A stretch of DNA of 13,717 nucleotides. Origin: CAYNLX01 sp964441535. GTDB lineage: Bacteria > Bacillota_I > Bacilli_A > RF39 > UBA660. Where the stretch lies: assembly GCA_964441535.1 (NCBI GenBank), contig CAYTXQ010000020.1, positions 1 to 13,717 on the forward strand. Reading direction: 5' to 3'. This document shows positions 6,256 to 13,361 of this stretch, one piece after another; the stretch's first letter is position 1; each line of letters begins with the position of its first letter. Under the pieces are notes generated by a model. It did no database searches. It saw nothing but the letters and a program-made list of their open reading frames with translations, and was not told the origin of the DNA. Position numbers and translations under genes: made by a program.

Positions 6256-6651
6256 ATGGTAAATGATAGAATAGCAGATATGCTAACAAGAATTCGTAAT
6301 GCAAATCAAATGAAATATTCTACTGTTGAGGTTTTAGGATCTAAAATGACTTTAGGTATAGCTGAAATCTTAAAAAGGGAAGGATATATTGTAGATTTTA
6401 ATTATGAAAAAGGTAATAAGGGTGATAAATTAACTATAACTCTTAAATATGCTGAGAAAAAAGAAAGAGTAATAACTGGACTAAAAAGAATTAGTAAACC
6501 AGGATTACGAGTATATGCCAAAAATGATGAAATTCCTCGTGTTCTAAATGGATTAGGAATTGCTATCATATCTACTTCAGAAGGATTAATGACAGATAAA
6601 GAAGCTAGAAGTAAAAATCTGGGAGGAGAAGTACTTGCCTATATTTGGTAA
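6256..6651 (+). CDS. rpsH: 30S ribosomal protein S8
   Basis: S8 binds the central domain of 16S rRNA and, in E. coli, represses the spc operon by binding its mRNA. The 131 residues carry the N-terminal DRIADMLTRIRNA (4-16), LKREGYI (39-45), the ISKPGLRVYAKNDEIPRV-type segment and the C-terminal TSEGLMTDKEAR with GGEVLAYIW. Everything is as expected. Whether the E. coli feedback site exists in this mRNA cannot be told by reading. The start follows TAAGGAGG. The stop is part of TAAGGA, a weaker Shine-Dalgarno for rplF. Confidence 0.97.
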   Translation: MVNDRIADMLTRIRNANQMKYSTVEVLGSKMTLGIAEILKREGYIVDFNYEKGNKGDKLTITLKYAEKKERVITGLKRISKPGLRVYAKNDEIPRVLNGLGIAIISTSEGLMTDKEARSKNLGGEVLAYIW

Positions 6652-6663
6652 GGAAAAATAATT

Positions 6664-7200
6664 ATGAGTAGAATAGGAAAAAGAGAGTTAGTTATACCTG
6701 CAGGTGTTACAATTACAATAGAGAATAATCTAGTAACTGTAAAGGGACCTAAAGGTGAATTAAAACTAAATTATGACAATAGTATAATTGTTAAAGAAGT
6801 AGAAGGTAAGATAATTACTGAAAGAACTTCTGAAATTAAACATGTTAAACAATTACATGGAACTTATAATTCTCTTATTAATAATATGATAATTGGTGTA
6901 ACCGAAGGCTACAAAAAAAGTTTGGAAGCAGTAGGAGTAGGTTATAAGTTTAATGTAAAAGGAAATGTAATTGGTGTATCAGCTGGATATAGTAATCCAG
7001 TAGATATAAAAGTTCCACATGGATTAGCAGTATCTCAAGATTCTGCTACAGAAATAACTATTAGTGGAATAGATAAAAAAGAAGTAACTGAATTTGCTGC
7101 GAATGTGAGAAAGATAAGAGAACCAGAACCTTATAAAGGTAAAGGAATTCGTTATAAAGATGAACATGTTCGTCGTAAAGAAGGTAAGAAAGCGGCTTAA
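6664..7200 (+). CDS. rplF: 50S ribosomal protein L6
   Basis: L6 lies near the factor-binding site of the 50S subunit, next to the sarcin-ricin loop. Its 178 residues hold two similar alpha/beta domains. Marks: SRIGKRELVIPAGV at the start, VKGPKGEL (28-35), the inter-domain stretch LHGTYNSLINNMIIGVTEGYKK-like block, GVGYKF (91-96), and the C-terminal PEPYKGKGIRY with HVRRKEGKK. Length is normal. The ribosome binding site is the weakest of the common type here (TAAGGA at 6649-6654, ten bases from the ATG). The stop is followed by the offset GGGTGA site that serves rplR. Confidence 0.97.
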   Translation: MSRIGKRELVIPAGVTITIENNLVTVKGPKGELKLNYDNSIIVKEVEGKIITERTSEIKHVKQLHGTYNSLINNMIIGVTEGYKKSLEAVGVGYKFNVKGNVIGVSAGYSNPVDIKVPHGLAVSQDSATEITISGIDKKEVTEFAANVRKIREPEPYKGKGIRYKDEHVRRKEGKKAA

Positions 7201-7201
7201 T

Positions 7202-7207
7202 GGGTGA
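7202..7207 (+). promoter_or_regulatory. rplR Shine-Dalgarno
   Basis: GGGTGA lies five bases before the ATG at 7213 and overlaps the alternative in-frame GTG at 7204, so the ATG is the better start. Confidence 0.65.
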
Positions 7208-7212
7208 TAATT

Positions 7213-7569
7213 ATGATAAAAAAAGAATCAAATAATATTGCAAGACTAAGAAGACATACAAGAATTCGTGAGAAAATTTCTGGAACTAAAGAAATGCCTA
7301 GATTAAATGTATATCGTTCAAATAGTCAGATCTTTGCTCAAATAATCGATGATACCACCGGAAAAACTTTGGTAAGTTCATCATCAGTTGCTTTAAAAAT
7401 TAAAACTGGCGGTAATATTGAAGGTGCTAAATTAGTTGGTGCTGATATTGCTAAAAAAGCTAAAACTGCTAAGATTAAAACTGTTGCATTTGATCGTGGT
7501 GGATTCTTATTTCACGGAAGAGTAAAAGCGTTAGCTGATACTGCTCGTGAAAATGGATTAGAGTTTTAA
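7213..7569 (+). CDS. rplR: 50S ribosomal protein L18
   Basis: L18 binds 5S rRNA together with L5. The protein is 118 residues from the ATG at 7213, beginning MIKKESNNIARLRRHTRIREKISGT, with PRLNVYRSNSQIFAQIIDD, AFDRGGFLFHGRVKALADTARENGLEF at the end in family order (AFDRGG, HGRVKALAD, ARE-GL-F). An in-frame GTG at 7204 would add three residues, but it overlaps the Shine-Dalgarno GGGTGA (7202-7207), so the ATG is preferred and gives the family length of 117-120. The stop merges into TAAGGAGG for rpsE. Confidence 0.95.
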   Translation: MIKKESNNIARLRRHTRIREKISGTKEMPRLNVYRSNSQIFAQIIDDTTGKTLVSSSSVALKIKTGGNIEGAKLVGADIAKKAKTAKIKTVAFDRGGFLFHGRVKALADTARENGLEF

Positions 7570-7574
7570 GGAGG
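7568..7574 (+). promoter_or_regulatory. rpsE Shine-Dalgarno choosing between tandem ATGs
   Basis: AAGGAGG, built partly from the rplR stop, stands three bases from the ATG at 7578 and six from the ATG at 7581. The spacing favours the second ATG. Confidence 0.65.
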
Positions 7575-7580
7575 ATAATG

Positions 7581-8153
7581 ATGGAAGAAAAAGTTGAAAA
7601 AGTTACTGAAACTAAAGAAGTAAAAAAAGACTTCAAAAGAGATAATAGAGATAGAAAATTCATTAAAGAAGATAAGAAAAAATTATTGGATGAAGCTATT
7701 ATTTCTATTGATCGTGTAACTAAAGTTACAAAAGGTGGCCGTCATTTCCGTTTCTCTGCAACTGTAGCAGTAGGAAATCGTAAAGGTTTAGTAGGAATTG
7801 GTAATGGAAAAGCTAATGAAGTTCAAGTAGCTATTAATAAAGCCATACAATCTGCTAATAAAAATGTTATTAAAATAGCTTTAATAGACAATAGAACTAT
7901 TCCTTATGAAGCTATAGGAACTTGCAGTAGAGCAAAAGTATTATTAAAGCCATCAAAAGAAGGAACTGGAGTAATTGCAGGAGGTGCTGTAAGAGCAGTT
8001 GTAGAACTTGCTGGTGTTAAAGATATAGTTTCTAAATCTTTAGGAACTAATACAAAAGTTAATATGGCTAAAGCTACATTGGAAGCTTTAAAAATGCAAA
8101 GAACTCCAGAAAAAATAGCTCAATTACGTGGTAAGAAAGTAGAGGAGTTATAA
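7581..8153 (+). CDS. rpsE: 30S ribosomal protein S5 with charged N-terminal extension
   Basis: S5 helps form the mRNA entry channel and affects decoding accuracy. The dsRBD-like domain (about residues 38-100) has KGGRHFRFSATVAVGN and GIGNGKANEV; the second domain has TIPYEAIG, VLLKPSKEGTGVIAGGAVRAV and the KSLGTNT segment. The first 38 residues are highly charged (many Lys, Glu, Asp, Arg), roughly 24 longer than B. subtilis S5. Two ATGs stand in tandem at 7578 and 7581; the second is chosen because AAGGAGG (7568-7574) lies six bases from it but only three from the first. The product is 190 residues. The expected rpmD (L30) gene does not follow; rplO starts one base after the stop. Confidence 0.95.
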   Translation: MEEKVEKVTETKEVKKDFKRDNRDRKFIKEDKKKLLDEAIISIDRVTKVTKGGRHFRFSATVAVGNRKGLVGIGNGKANEVQVAINKAIQSANKNVIKIALIDNRTIPYEAIGTCSRAKVLLKPSKEGTGVIAGGAVRAVVELAGVKDIVSKSLGTNTKVNMAKATLEALKMQRTPEKIAQLRGKKVEEL

Positions 8154-8154
8154 T

Positions 8155-8595
8155 ATGAAGTTAAATAATTTAAAAGCACTACCTGAACATAAATCAACTA
8201 AAAGAGTTGGAAGAGGTCCAGGAAGTGGAATGGGTAAAACTTCAACAAGAGGAGAAAAAGGACAGTTAGCTAGAAGTGGCGGAAAAGTAGCTCCTTGGTT
8301 TGAAGGAGGACAATCTCCATTATATAGAAGATTACCTAAAAGAGGATTTAATAACGCTAGATTTACAACTAGATATGCAGTAGTTAATTTATCTGATTTA
8401 AATAAATTTAATGATGGAGATGTAATAACTCCAGAATTATTAAAAGAAAAAGGTATTATTAAAAAAGAATTAAATGGGGTTAAAGTATTAGGAAATGGTA
8501 CTTTAGAAAAGAAAATTACTATAAAAGCAAATCGTTTCTCTACTAAAGCCGTTTCTAAAATAGAGGAATCAGGCGGAAAAACCGAGGTGATTTAA
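8155..8595 (+). CDS. rplO: 50S ribosomal protein L15
   Basis: L15 is a late 50S assembly protein with a long unstructured N-terminal arm that penetrates 23S rRNA. The arm is typical: KRVGRGPGSGMGKTSTRGEKGQ in blocks at 16-37, followed by FEGGQSPLYRRLPKRGF (49-65). The globular C-terminal half has VNLSDLNKF and VKVLGNGTLEKKITIKANRFS before SGGKTEVI. At 146 residues it is normal. The start has GAGGAG from the end of rpsE. The stop lies one base before the secY ATG, and GAGGTGAT (8584-8591) for secY is inside this gene's last codons. Confidence 0.97.
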   Translation: MKLNNLKALPEHKSTKRVGRGPGSGMGKTSTRGEKGQLARSGGKVAPWFEGGQSPLYRRLPKRGFNNARFTTRYAVVNLSDLNKFNDGDVITPELLKEKGIIKKELNGVKVLGNGTLEKKITIKANRFSTKAVSKIEESGGKTEVI

Positions 8596-8596
8596 A

Positions 8597-9856
8597 ATGT
8601 TCTCTTCCGTTAAACAATTATTTTCTAGTTCTAATAAAGATTTAAGAAAAAGAATTTTGTTTACATTAGTATGTCTAGCGATATTCTCTATTGGAACTAA
8701 TATAAGTGTTCCAGGAGCAAAAGTTATTACTAGAGAATTAGGATTTTTAGAATTATTAAATCTAATGGCTGGAGGAGCCTTAAAGAACTTTTCTATATTT
8801 GCTTTAGGTGTTACTCCATATATTACAGCATCTATCTTAACTCAATTTCTACAGATGGATATAATTCCATACTTTAGTGAATTAAAAGAAGAAGGATATA
8901 CTGGAAGAAGAAAAATTAATTCTATAAATAGATATTTTGGTATTCTATTTGCATTAATTCAAGGTTATGCATTTAGTGTAGCATTTTTAGGGAATTCATC
9001 ATCTTTAGTAATATTAAAAACTACTATAATACTAACAGCTGGAACCGCTTTATTATTATGGTTAGGAGATCAGATAACAAATAAAGGTATAGGTAATGGA
9101 GTTTCTCTACTAATAATGGCTGGAATTATTCAATCAATGCCAAACACATTTATAACAGCATATAATACTCTTATTGGAAATGCTTCCATTACGATTATAG
9201 GTATTATGTTATTCATTCTATTTATAATAACTTATCTAGTAGTTATAGCAGGAGTTATATTTGTTCAGGAGGCTGAAAGAAGAATACCAATACAATATTC
9301 CAATAGGACTAATTCTGCATATGGTGCTCAACAGACATTTTTACCTTTAAAAGTAAATTCTGGTGGGGTAATTCCAGTAATATTTGCTTCCACTTTATTA
9401 GGAATACCTACATTTATAGCAGAATTTCTAAAAAAAGAAGCGTTTACTAATTTTATTAATAATTATATTGTATATACGACATTAACTGGATTTATATTAT
9501 ATGCATTACTAATTTTCTTCTTTGGATACTTCTATACATTTATGGAAATGAATCCAGAAGATATGAGTAAGAATCTTAATAAAAACGGTGGATATATTCC
9601 AGGAATAAGACCAGGAAGCGATACCACAGACTATATTAGTAAAATATTATTAAGATTAACTACTTCAGGAGGTTTATTCCTTGTAATAATATCAGGATTA
9701 CCAATAATAATTTCTAAACTATCAGGTTTACCTAAATCAATTTCAATAGGAGGGACTGGATTACTAATTGTTGTTGGTGTTGCTATAGATACATATAAAC
9801 AAATGACTAGTAGTATAGTAAACAGAAGTTATAGAAGGAGATCAAGAAGAATATGA
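8597..9856 (+). CDS. secY: Protein translocase subunit SecY
   Basis: SecY is the channel protein of the Sec translocon in the plasma membrane, working with SecE, SecG, SecA and the ribosome. Hydrophobic segments fit the ten-helix fold, roughly at 19-36, 64-86, 113-131, 137-157, 165-185, 198-224, 255-278, 292-316, 349-374 and 381-400. Family marks: PYITASILTQFLQMD (74-88), GIGNGVSLLI (164-173), QEAERRIPIQY (224-234), SGGVIPVIFAS (255-265) and the cytosolic GIRPG (336-340) with Arg338, important for SecA. At 419 residues it is near the usual 420-440. The end is very basic (RRRSRRI). The TGA stop overlaps the adk ATG (ATGA), and an in-frame TAA lies three codons further on. It holds its usual place between rplO and adk. 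Confidence 0.97.
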   Translation: MFSSVKQLFSSSNKDLRKRILFTLVCLAIFSIGTNISVPGAKVITRELGFLELLNLMAGGALKNFSIFALGVTPYITASILTQFLQMDIIPYFSELKEEGYTGRRKINSINRYFGILFALIQGYAFSVAFLGNSSSLVILKTTIILTAGTALLLWLGDQITNKGIGNGVSLLIMAGIIQSMPNTFITAYNTLIGNASITIIGIMLFILFIITYLVVIAGVIFVQEAERRIPIQYSNRTNSAYGAQQTFLPLKVNSGGVIPVIFASTLLGIPTFIAEFLKKEAFTNFINNYIVYTTLTGFILYALLIFFFGYFYTFMEMNPEDMSKNLNKNGGYIPGIRPGSDTTDYISKILLRLTTSGGLFLVIISGLPIIISKLSGLPKSISIGGTGLLIVVGVAIDTYKQMTSSIVNRSYRRRSRRI

Positions 9857-10509
9857 AAAATATAATTTTTATAGCACCAGCTGGAACTGGTAAAGGAACT
9901 CAAAGTGATAAACTTGTTAGTAAATATGGATATATTCATATATCTACAGGAGAATTACTAAGAGAAGCAGTTGCTAATGGTGATGAAAATGGAGTATTAA
10001 TACATCAGTATCAGACTGAAGGTAAATTAGTACCTGATGATCTAGTGTATAAAGTTTTGGAAAATAAACTTAATACTATAAAAGATAAGAACTTTATATT
10101 AGATGGTTTTCCTAGAAATATAGAACAAGCATTTAAATATGATGAAATTACTTCTAAAATAAATATTGATTTAGGTATTGTATTAGTACTAGAAATCGAT
10201 AAAGAAGAAGCAATGAAAAGAGCGTGTGGAAGACTTACATGTTCTAAATGCGGTAAAGTCTATAATTCATATTTTGAAGGATTAAAACCAAAAGTAGAAA
10301 ACACTTGTGATGAATGCGGAGTAGAGTTAACTTCAAGAAGCGATGATACTCCAGAATCATTTAATCAGAGATTTGAAATATTCTTACAAAATTCTAGTGA
10401 AATAATAAAACATTATGAAGAAAAAGGTTTAGTTCATAGAATAAAAGCAGGAGATACTCCAGAAGAGACTTTTGAAAAAATTGAAGAAGTCTTAAGGAAT
10501 TTAAATTAA
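9853..10509 (+). CDS. adk: Adenylate kinase, zinc-lid type
   Basis: Adenylate kinase converts ATP plus AMP to two ADP in the cytoplasm. The 218 residues have the AMP-binding block ISTGELLRE (30-38), the LDGFPRN motif (83-89), and a lid with Cys130-x2-Cys133 and Cys152-x2-Cys155, which should bind zinc as in Gram-positive enzymes. Arg162, Asp164 and Asp165 (SRSDD) and Arg173 keep the usual nucleotide-contact pattern. The P-loop is altered: APAGTGKGTQ at 8-17, where most family members have GPPGAGKGTQ; the first Gly is Ala8. Gly11, Gly13 and Lys14 remain. The late motif reads FLQNSSEIIKHY instead of the usual Tyr-x3-Thr-x-Pro-Leu pattern. Activity is still expected. Start overlaps the secY stop (ATGA); AAGGAG is at 9835-9840. 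Confidence 0.96.
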   Translation: MKNIIFIAPAGTGKGTQSDKLVSKYGYIHISTGELLREAVANGDENGVLIHQYQTEGKLVPDDLVYKVLENKLNTIKDKNFILDGFPRNIEQAFKYDEITSKINIDLGIVLVLEIDKEEAMKRACGRLTCSKCGKVYNSYFEGLKPKVENTCDECGVELTSRSDDTPESFNQRFEIFLQNSSEIIKHYEEKGLVHRIKAGDTPEETFEKIEEVLRNLN

Positions 10510-11255
10510 TGATAACAATAAAAACTAATGAAGAAATTGCTAAAATGAAAGAAGCAGGACATATAAATTATATGTGTCATAAATTCATTGAAAGTAAGAT
10601 TAAAGTTGGTATATCTACTAAAGAATTAAATGATTTAGCAGATAAGTTTATTAGAGATAATGATGGAATACCTTCGTTTCTAAATTATGAAGGTTTTCCA
10701 GCATCAATCTGTACTTCTATAAATGATGAAGTAGTACATGGCTTTCCAAGTAAAAGAAAGTTAAAAAAAGGAGATATAATATCAATTGATATTGGTGTTA
10801 TATATAAAGGATATCATTCAGATTCAGCTAATACGTATGGAGTAGGTAGCATTAGTAAAGAAAAAAAGTTCTTAATAGAGCATACTAAAGCTTCATTATA
10901 TGAAGGTCTGAAAGAAATTAAGAATGGTATTCACTTAGGTAATATAGGTTCTGCAATAGAAGAATATGCTTTAAAACATAATCTTGGAGTTGTGAAAGAA
11001 CTTGTAGGGCATGGTGTAGGAGAGCATTTACATGAAGATCCAGATGTTCCAAATTACGGAAAAAGAAATACTGGATTAATATTAAAAACCGGAATGACTG
11101 TAGCTATTGAACCAATGTTAAATCTAGGAAGTGAAGACATTTGCATACTGGATAACAACTGGACGGTAGTTACAGAAGATGGAAGTCCATCCGCTCACTT
11201 TGAACATACTGTTCTAGTGACAGATGATGGATATGTTATATTGACAGGAGAGTGA
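10509..11255 (+). CDS. map: Type I methionine aminopeptidase
   Basis: Map removes the initiator methionine from new proteins when the second residue is small. The 248-residue protein is the short type I form without an N-terminal extension. All expected metal and catalytic residues are seen: His77 (VVHGFP), Asp94 (ISIDIG), Asp105 (GYHSDSA), His168 (GHGVGEHLHE), His175, Glu201 (AIEPML) and Glu232 (HFEHTV), matching E. coli His79, Asp97, Asp108, His171, His178, Glu204 and Glu235. The start shares one base with the adk stop (TAATG). The TGA stop is followed two codons later by an in-frame TAA. In many Bacillota a small KOW-domain gene follows map; here infA comes directly. Confidence 0.97.
   Translation: MITIKTNEEIAKMKEAGHINYMCHKFIESKIKVGISTKELNDLADKFIRDNDGIPSFLNYEGFPASICTSINDEVVHGFPSKRKLKKGDIISIDIGVIYKGYHSDSANTYGVGSISKEKKFLIEHTKASLYEGLKEIKNGIHLGNIGSAIEEYALKHNLGVVKELVGHGVGEHLHEDPDVPNYGKRNTGLILKTGMTVAIEPMLNLGSEDICILDNNWTVVTEDGSPSAHFEHTVLVTDDGYVILTGE
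11246..11250 (+). promoter_or_regulatory. infA Shine-Dalgarno with long spacing
   Basis: AGGAG in the last codons of map is eleven bases from the TTG start of infA. It is the only fitting site, and the spacing is longer than at most junctions here. Confidence 0.6.
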
Positions 11256-11261
11256 ATATAA

Positions 11262-11480
11262 TTGGCAAAACAAAATGATGTTGTTGAGGTAGAAGGTAAA
11301 GTTATAGAAATAATACCAGGAGGAAAATTCTTAGTTGAATTGGAAAACAAGCATACTGTAGAGGCTCATGTTTCTGGTAAAATACGATTGAATATGATTC
11401 GTATCTTACCAGGCGATACAGTAACTTTAGAATTATCTACCTACGATTTAAAACATGGGCGAATTACATATAGAAAATAA
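11262..11480 (+). CDS. infA: Translation initiation factor IF-1, TTG start
   Basis: IF-1 binds the 30S A site and helps IF-2 and IF-3 form the initiation complex. The 72 residues are a single S1/OB fold: VVEVEGKVIEIIPGGKFLVE, HVSGKIRLNMIRILPGD and STYDLKHGRITYRK, a full-length match to the family. It begins with TTG, giving the conserved MAK start; the first in-frame ATG encodes Met45 or later within the conserved core, so no ATG start is possible. AGGAG (11246-11250) lies eleven bases upstream, a rather long spacing. TTG plus long spacing suggests moderate initiation. rpmJ follows after twelve bases. Confidence 0.95.
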   Translation: MAKQNDVVEVEGKVIEIIPGGKFLVELENKHTVEAHVSGKIRLNMIRILPGDTVTLELSTYDLKHGRITYRK

Positions 11481-11492
11481 TGGAGGGAAATT

Positions 11493-11606
11493 ATGAAAGT
11501 AAGACCATCAGTAAAGAAAATTTGTGCTAAATGTAAAATTATTAAAAGAAATGGTAAAGTGTTAGTTATTTGTGAGAATCCAAAACACAAACAAACTCAA
11601 GGCTAG
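11493..11606 (+). CDS. rpmJ: 50S ribosomal protein L36, zinc-binding type
   Basis: L36 is the smallest 50S protein and binds 23S rRNA through a zinc ribbon. The 37-residue sequence reads MKVRPSVKKICAKCKIIKR at the start, then NGKVLVICENPKHKQTQG. Cys11, Cys14, Cys27 and His32 form the complete zinc site of the C+ form. The Shine-Dalgarno GGAGGG at 11482-11487 is five bases from the ATG. The stop TAG is followed at once by another TAG that opens the AGGAGG of rpsM. It lies in its usual place between infA and rpsM. Confidence 0.97.
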   Translation: MKVRPSVKKICAKCKIIKRNGKVLVICENPKHKQTQG

Positions 11607-11618
11607 TAGGAGGTTAAT

Positions 11619-11993
11619 ATGGCACGTTTAAAAAATATTGAATTACCAAATAATAAGAATGTTTTTATAGGTTTGACAGCAATTTATGGTGTAGGAATTA
11701 GTTTAGCAAAAACAATTTGTAAAGATGCTAAAGTAGATCCTATAAAAAAAATTAAAGATTTAACAGATGAAGAGATAACAGCGCTACGTACAGAACTTGA
11801 TAAACATTTAGTTGAAGGAGACTTAAGAAGAGAAGTTCAACTAAGTATTAAAAATAAAATGGAAATTAATAGTTATCAAGGTACAAGACATAAAAAAGGT
11901 TTACCAGTTCATGGACAAAGAACAAATAGAAATGCTCGTACAAGAAAAGGTAAAGGAAAAGTTGTTGCTAACAAGAAAAAAGTTGGTAAATAG
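11619..11993 (+). CDS. rpsM: 30S ribosomal protein S13
   Basis: S13 sits in the 30S head, contacts the P-site tRNA and pairs with S19 in bridges to the 50S subunit. The 124 residues contain the helix-two-turn-helix region (AIYGVGISLAKTI, 21-33), EGDLRREV (66-73), YQGTRHKKGLPVHGQRTNRN (86-105) and ARTRKGKGK. Position 98 is His where the family nearly always has Arg in LPVRGQ. The tail VANKKKVGK is the Bacillota-type basic end. The ATG has AGGAGG upstream. A spacing of sixteen bases, the longest in the window, separates it from rpsK. Confidence 0.97.
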   Translation: MARLKNIELPNNKNVFIGLTAIYGVGISLAKTICKDAKVDPIKKIKDLTDEEITALRTELDKHLVEGDLRREVQLSIKNKMEINSYQGTRHKKGLPVHGQRTNRNARTRKGKGKVVANKKKVGK

Positions 11994-12009
11994 TTAAGGA
12001 GATATAATT

Positions 12010-12393
12010 ATGGCTTATAACAGAAGAAAAAGAAAAATAAAGAAAAATATTCCAGAAGCTCAGGCACATATACATTCAACTTATAATAATACAGTTGTTA
12101 GTATAACAGATAAAGATGGGAATGTAATTAGTTGGGCTTCAGCTGGAACAATAGGTTATAAAGGTTCAAAGAAGAAAACACCTTTTGCTGCAGGTATGAG
12201 TGCTGAAGCAGCAGGAAAATCAGCAATGGATCAAGGTGTTAAAAAAGTTGAAGTATTTGTTAAGGGTATAGGTTCAGGAAGAGAAACAGCAATCAGATCA
12301 TTGCAAACAGCAGGATTAGAAATCACAGGCATTAATGATGTTACTCCAATTCCACACAACGGATGCCGTCCACCTAAAAGACCAAGAAATTAA
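12010..12393 (+). CDS. rpsK: 30S ribosomal protein S11
   Basis: S11 lies on the 30S platform near the E site and contacts mRNA. The 127-residue protein has HIHSTYNNTVVSITD (20-34), SWASAGTIGYKGSKKKTPFAA (41-61), AGLEITGINDVTPIPH and the universal PHNGCRPPK (115-123). Asn117-Gly118 matches the E. coli Asn-Gly pair known to form isoaspartate. Residue 87 is Ile in KGIGSGRE, where the family usually has Pro (KGPGSGRE). The start follows AAGGAG. The stop forms TAAGGAGG for rpoA. No rpsD follows, as is normal in Bacillota. Confidence 0.97.
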   Translation: MAYNRRKRKIKKNIPEAQAHIHSTYNNTVVSITDKDGNVISWASAGTIGYKGSKKKTPFAAGMSAEAAGKSAMDQGVKKVEVFVKGIGSGRETAIRSLQTAGLEITGINDVTPIPHNGCRPPKRPRN

Positions 12394-12405
12394 GGAGGAA
12401 GTAAT

Positions 12406-13350
12406 ATGATAAACTTTGAAAAACCAGTATATAAAATACTAGAAGCAGAAGAAAGTAATTTTTATGGAAAATTTGAATTAGAACCATTAGAAAGAGGATT
12501 TGGTACAACAATAGGTAATGCTTTAAGAAGAGTAATGTTATCTAGTTTACCAGGAAGTGCTATTACATCAGTTAAAATTGATGGAGTTCTACATGAATTT
12601 CAGAAAATTGATGGAATAGTAGAAGATGTTACATCTATAGTTCTAGCTTTAAAGAGTATCGTAATCAAAAATCATTCTGAAGGAAACAAAATAATTAGAT
12701 TAACTTCTAGTAAAGAAGGAACTTTAACTGCGGGAGATATTGATAAAGATGCAGACATTGAAATTATAAATCCAGAGCTAGTAATTTGTAATATAGTAAA
12801 AGGTGGAAAAATTGACATGGAAATGATAGTGTCAAATGGTCGTGGATATGTTGATGCAAAAGAAAATCAAAAATTATTGGGAGATATTAAAGTAGGAGTA
12901 ATTCCTATAGATTCAATTTATTCTCCAATAGAATTAGTAAGATATGAAGTAGAATCTGCTCGTGTAGGACATAATGAAAATTATGATAAATTAATAATGT
13001 ATATTAATACAAATGGAAGTATTACTCCAGAAGAATCTATGGCATTAGCAAGCAAAATATTAATAGAGCATTTAAATATAATTGCAGATTTAAACAATAT
13101 CAGTAATCAAACTGGTATGATGGCTGAAAAGAAAATTGATACAATAACTAAAACTTTAGAAACTCCAATAGAAGAAATAGAATTTTCAGTAAGAGCATTC
13201 AATTGTTTAAAAAGAGCGGGTATTCATACTGTTCAAGATTTAATTAGTAAAAGAGAAGTAGAAGTTACTAAAATACGTAACTTAGGAAAAAAATCATTTA
13301 AAGAAGTTGTAGATAAAGTAAAGGAATTGGGACTTAAGTTCCGTGATTAG
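12406..13350 (+). CDS. rpoA: DNA-directed RNA polymerase subunit alpha
   Basis: The alpha subunit dimerises to nucleate RNA polymerase assembly, and its C-terminal domain binds UP elements and activators. The N-terminal domain (about 1-230) has PLERGFGTTIGNALRRVMLSSLPG in blocks at 27-50 and the EDVTSIVLALKSI region (73-85). A linker at about 231-254 is followed by the C-terminal domain (255-314) with SVRAFNCLKRAGIHTVQDL (261-279) and IRNLGKKSFKEV (290-301). Arg263 equals E. coli Arg265, the main UP-element contact. The 314 residues are the normal length. Start is after TAAGGAGG; the stop forms TAGGAGG for rplQ. Confidence 0.98.
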   Translation: MINFEKPVYKILEAEESNFYGKFELEPLERGFGTTIGNALRRVMLSSLPGSAITSVKIDGVLHEFQKIDGIVEDVTSIVLALKSIVIKNHSEGNKIIRLTSSKEGTLTAGDIDKDADIEIINPELVICNIVKGGKIDMEMIVSNGRGYVDAKENQKLLGDIKVGVIPIDSIYSPIELVRYEVESARVGHNENYDKLIMYINTNGSITPEESMALASKILIEHLNIIADLNNISNQTGMMAEKKIDTITKTLETPIEEIEFSVRAFNCLKRAGIHTVQDLISKREVEVTKIRNLGKKSFKEVVDKVKELGLKFRD

Positions 13351-13361
13351 GAGGTAATAAT

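Noticed and set aside
7475..7663. Antisense open frame opposite the rplR/rpsE junction
   Set aside because: It has no recognisable domain and opposes conserved coding sequence.
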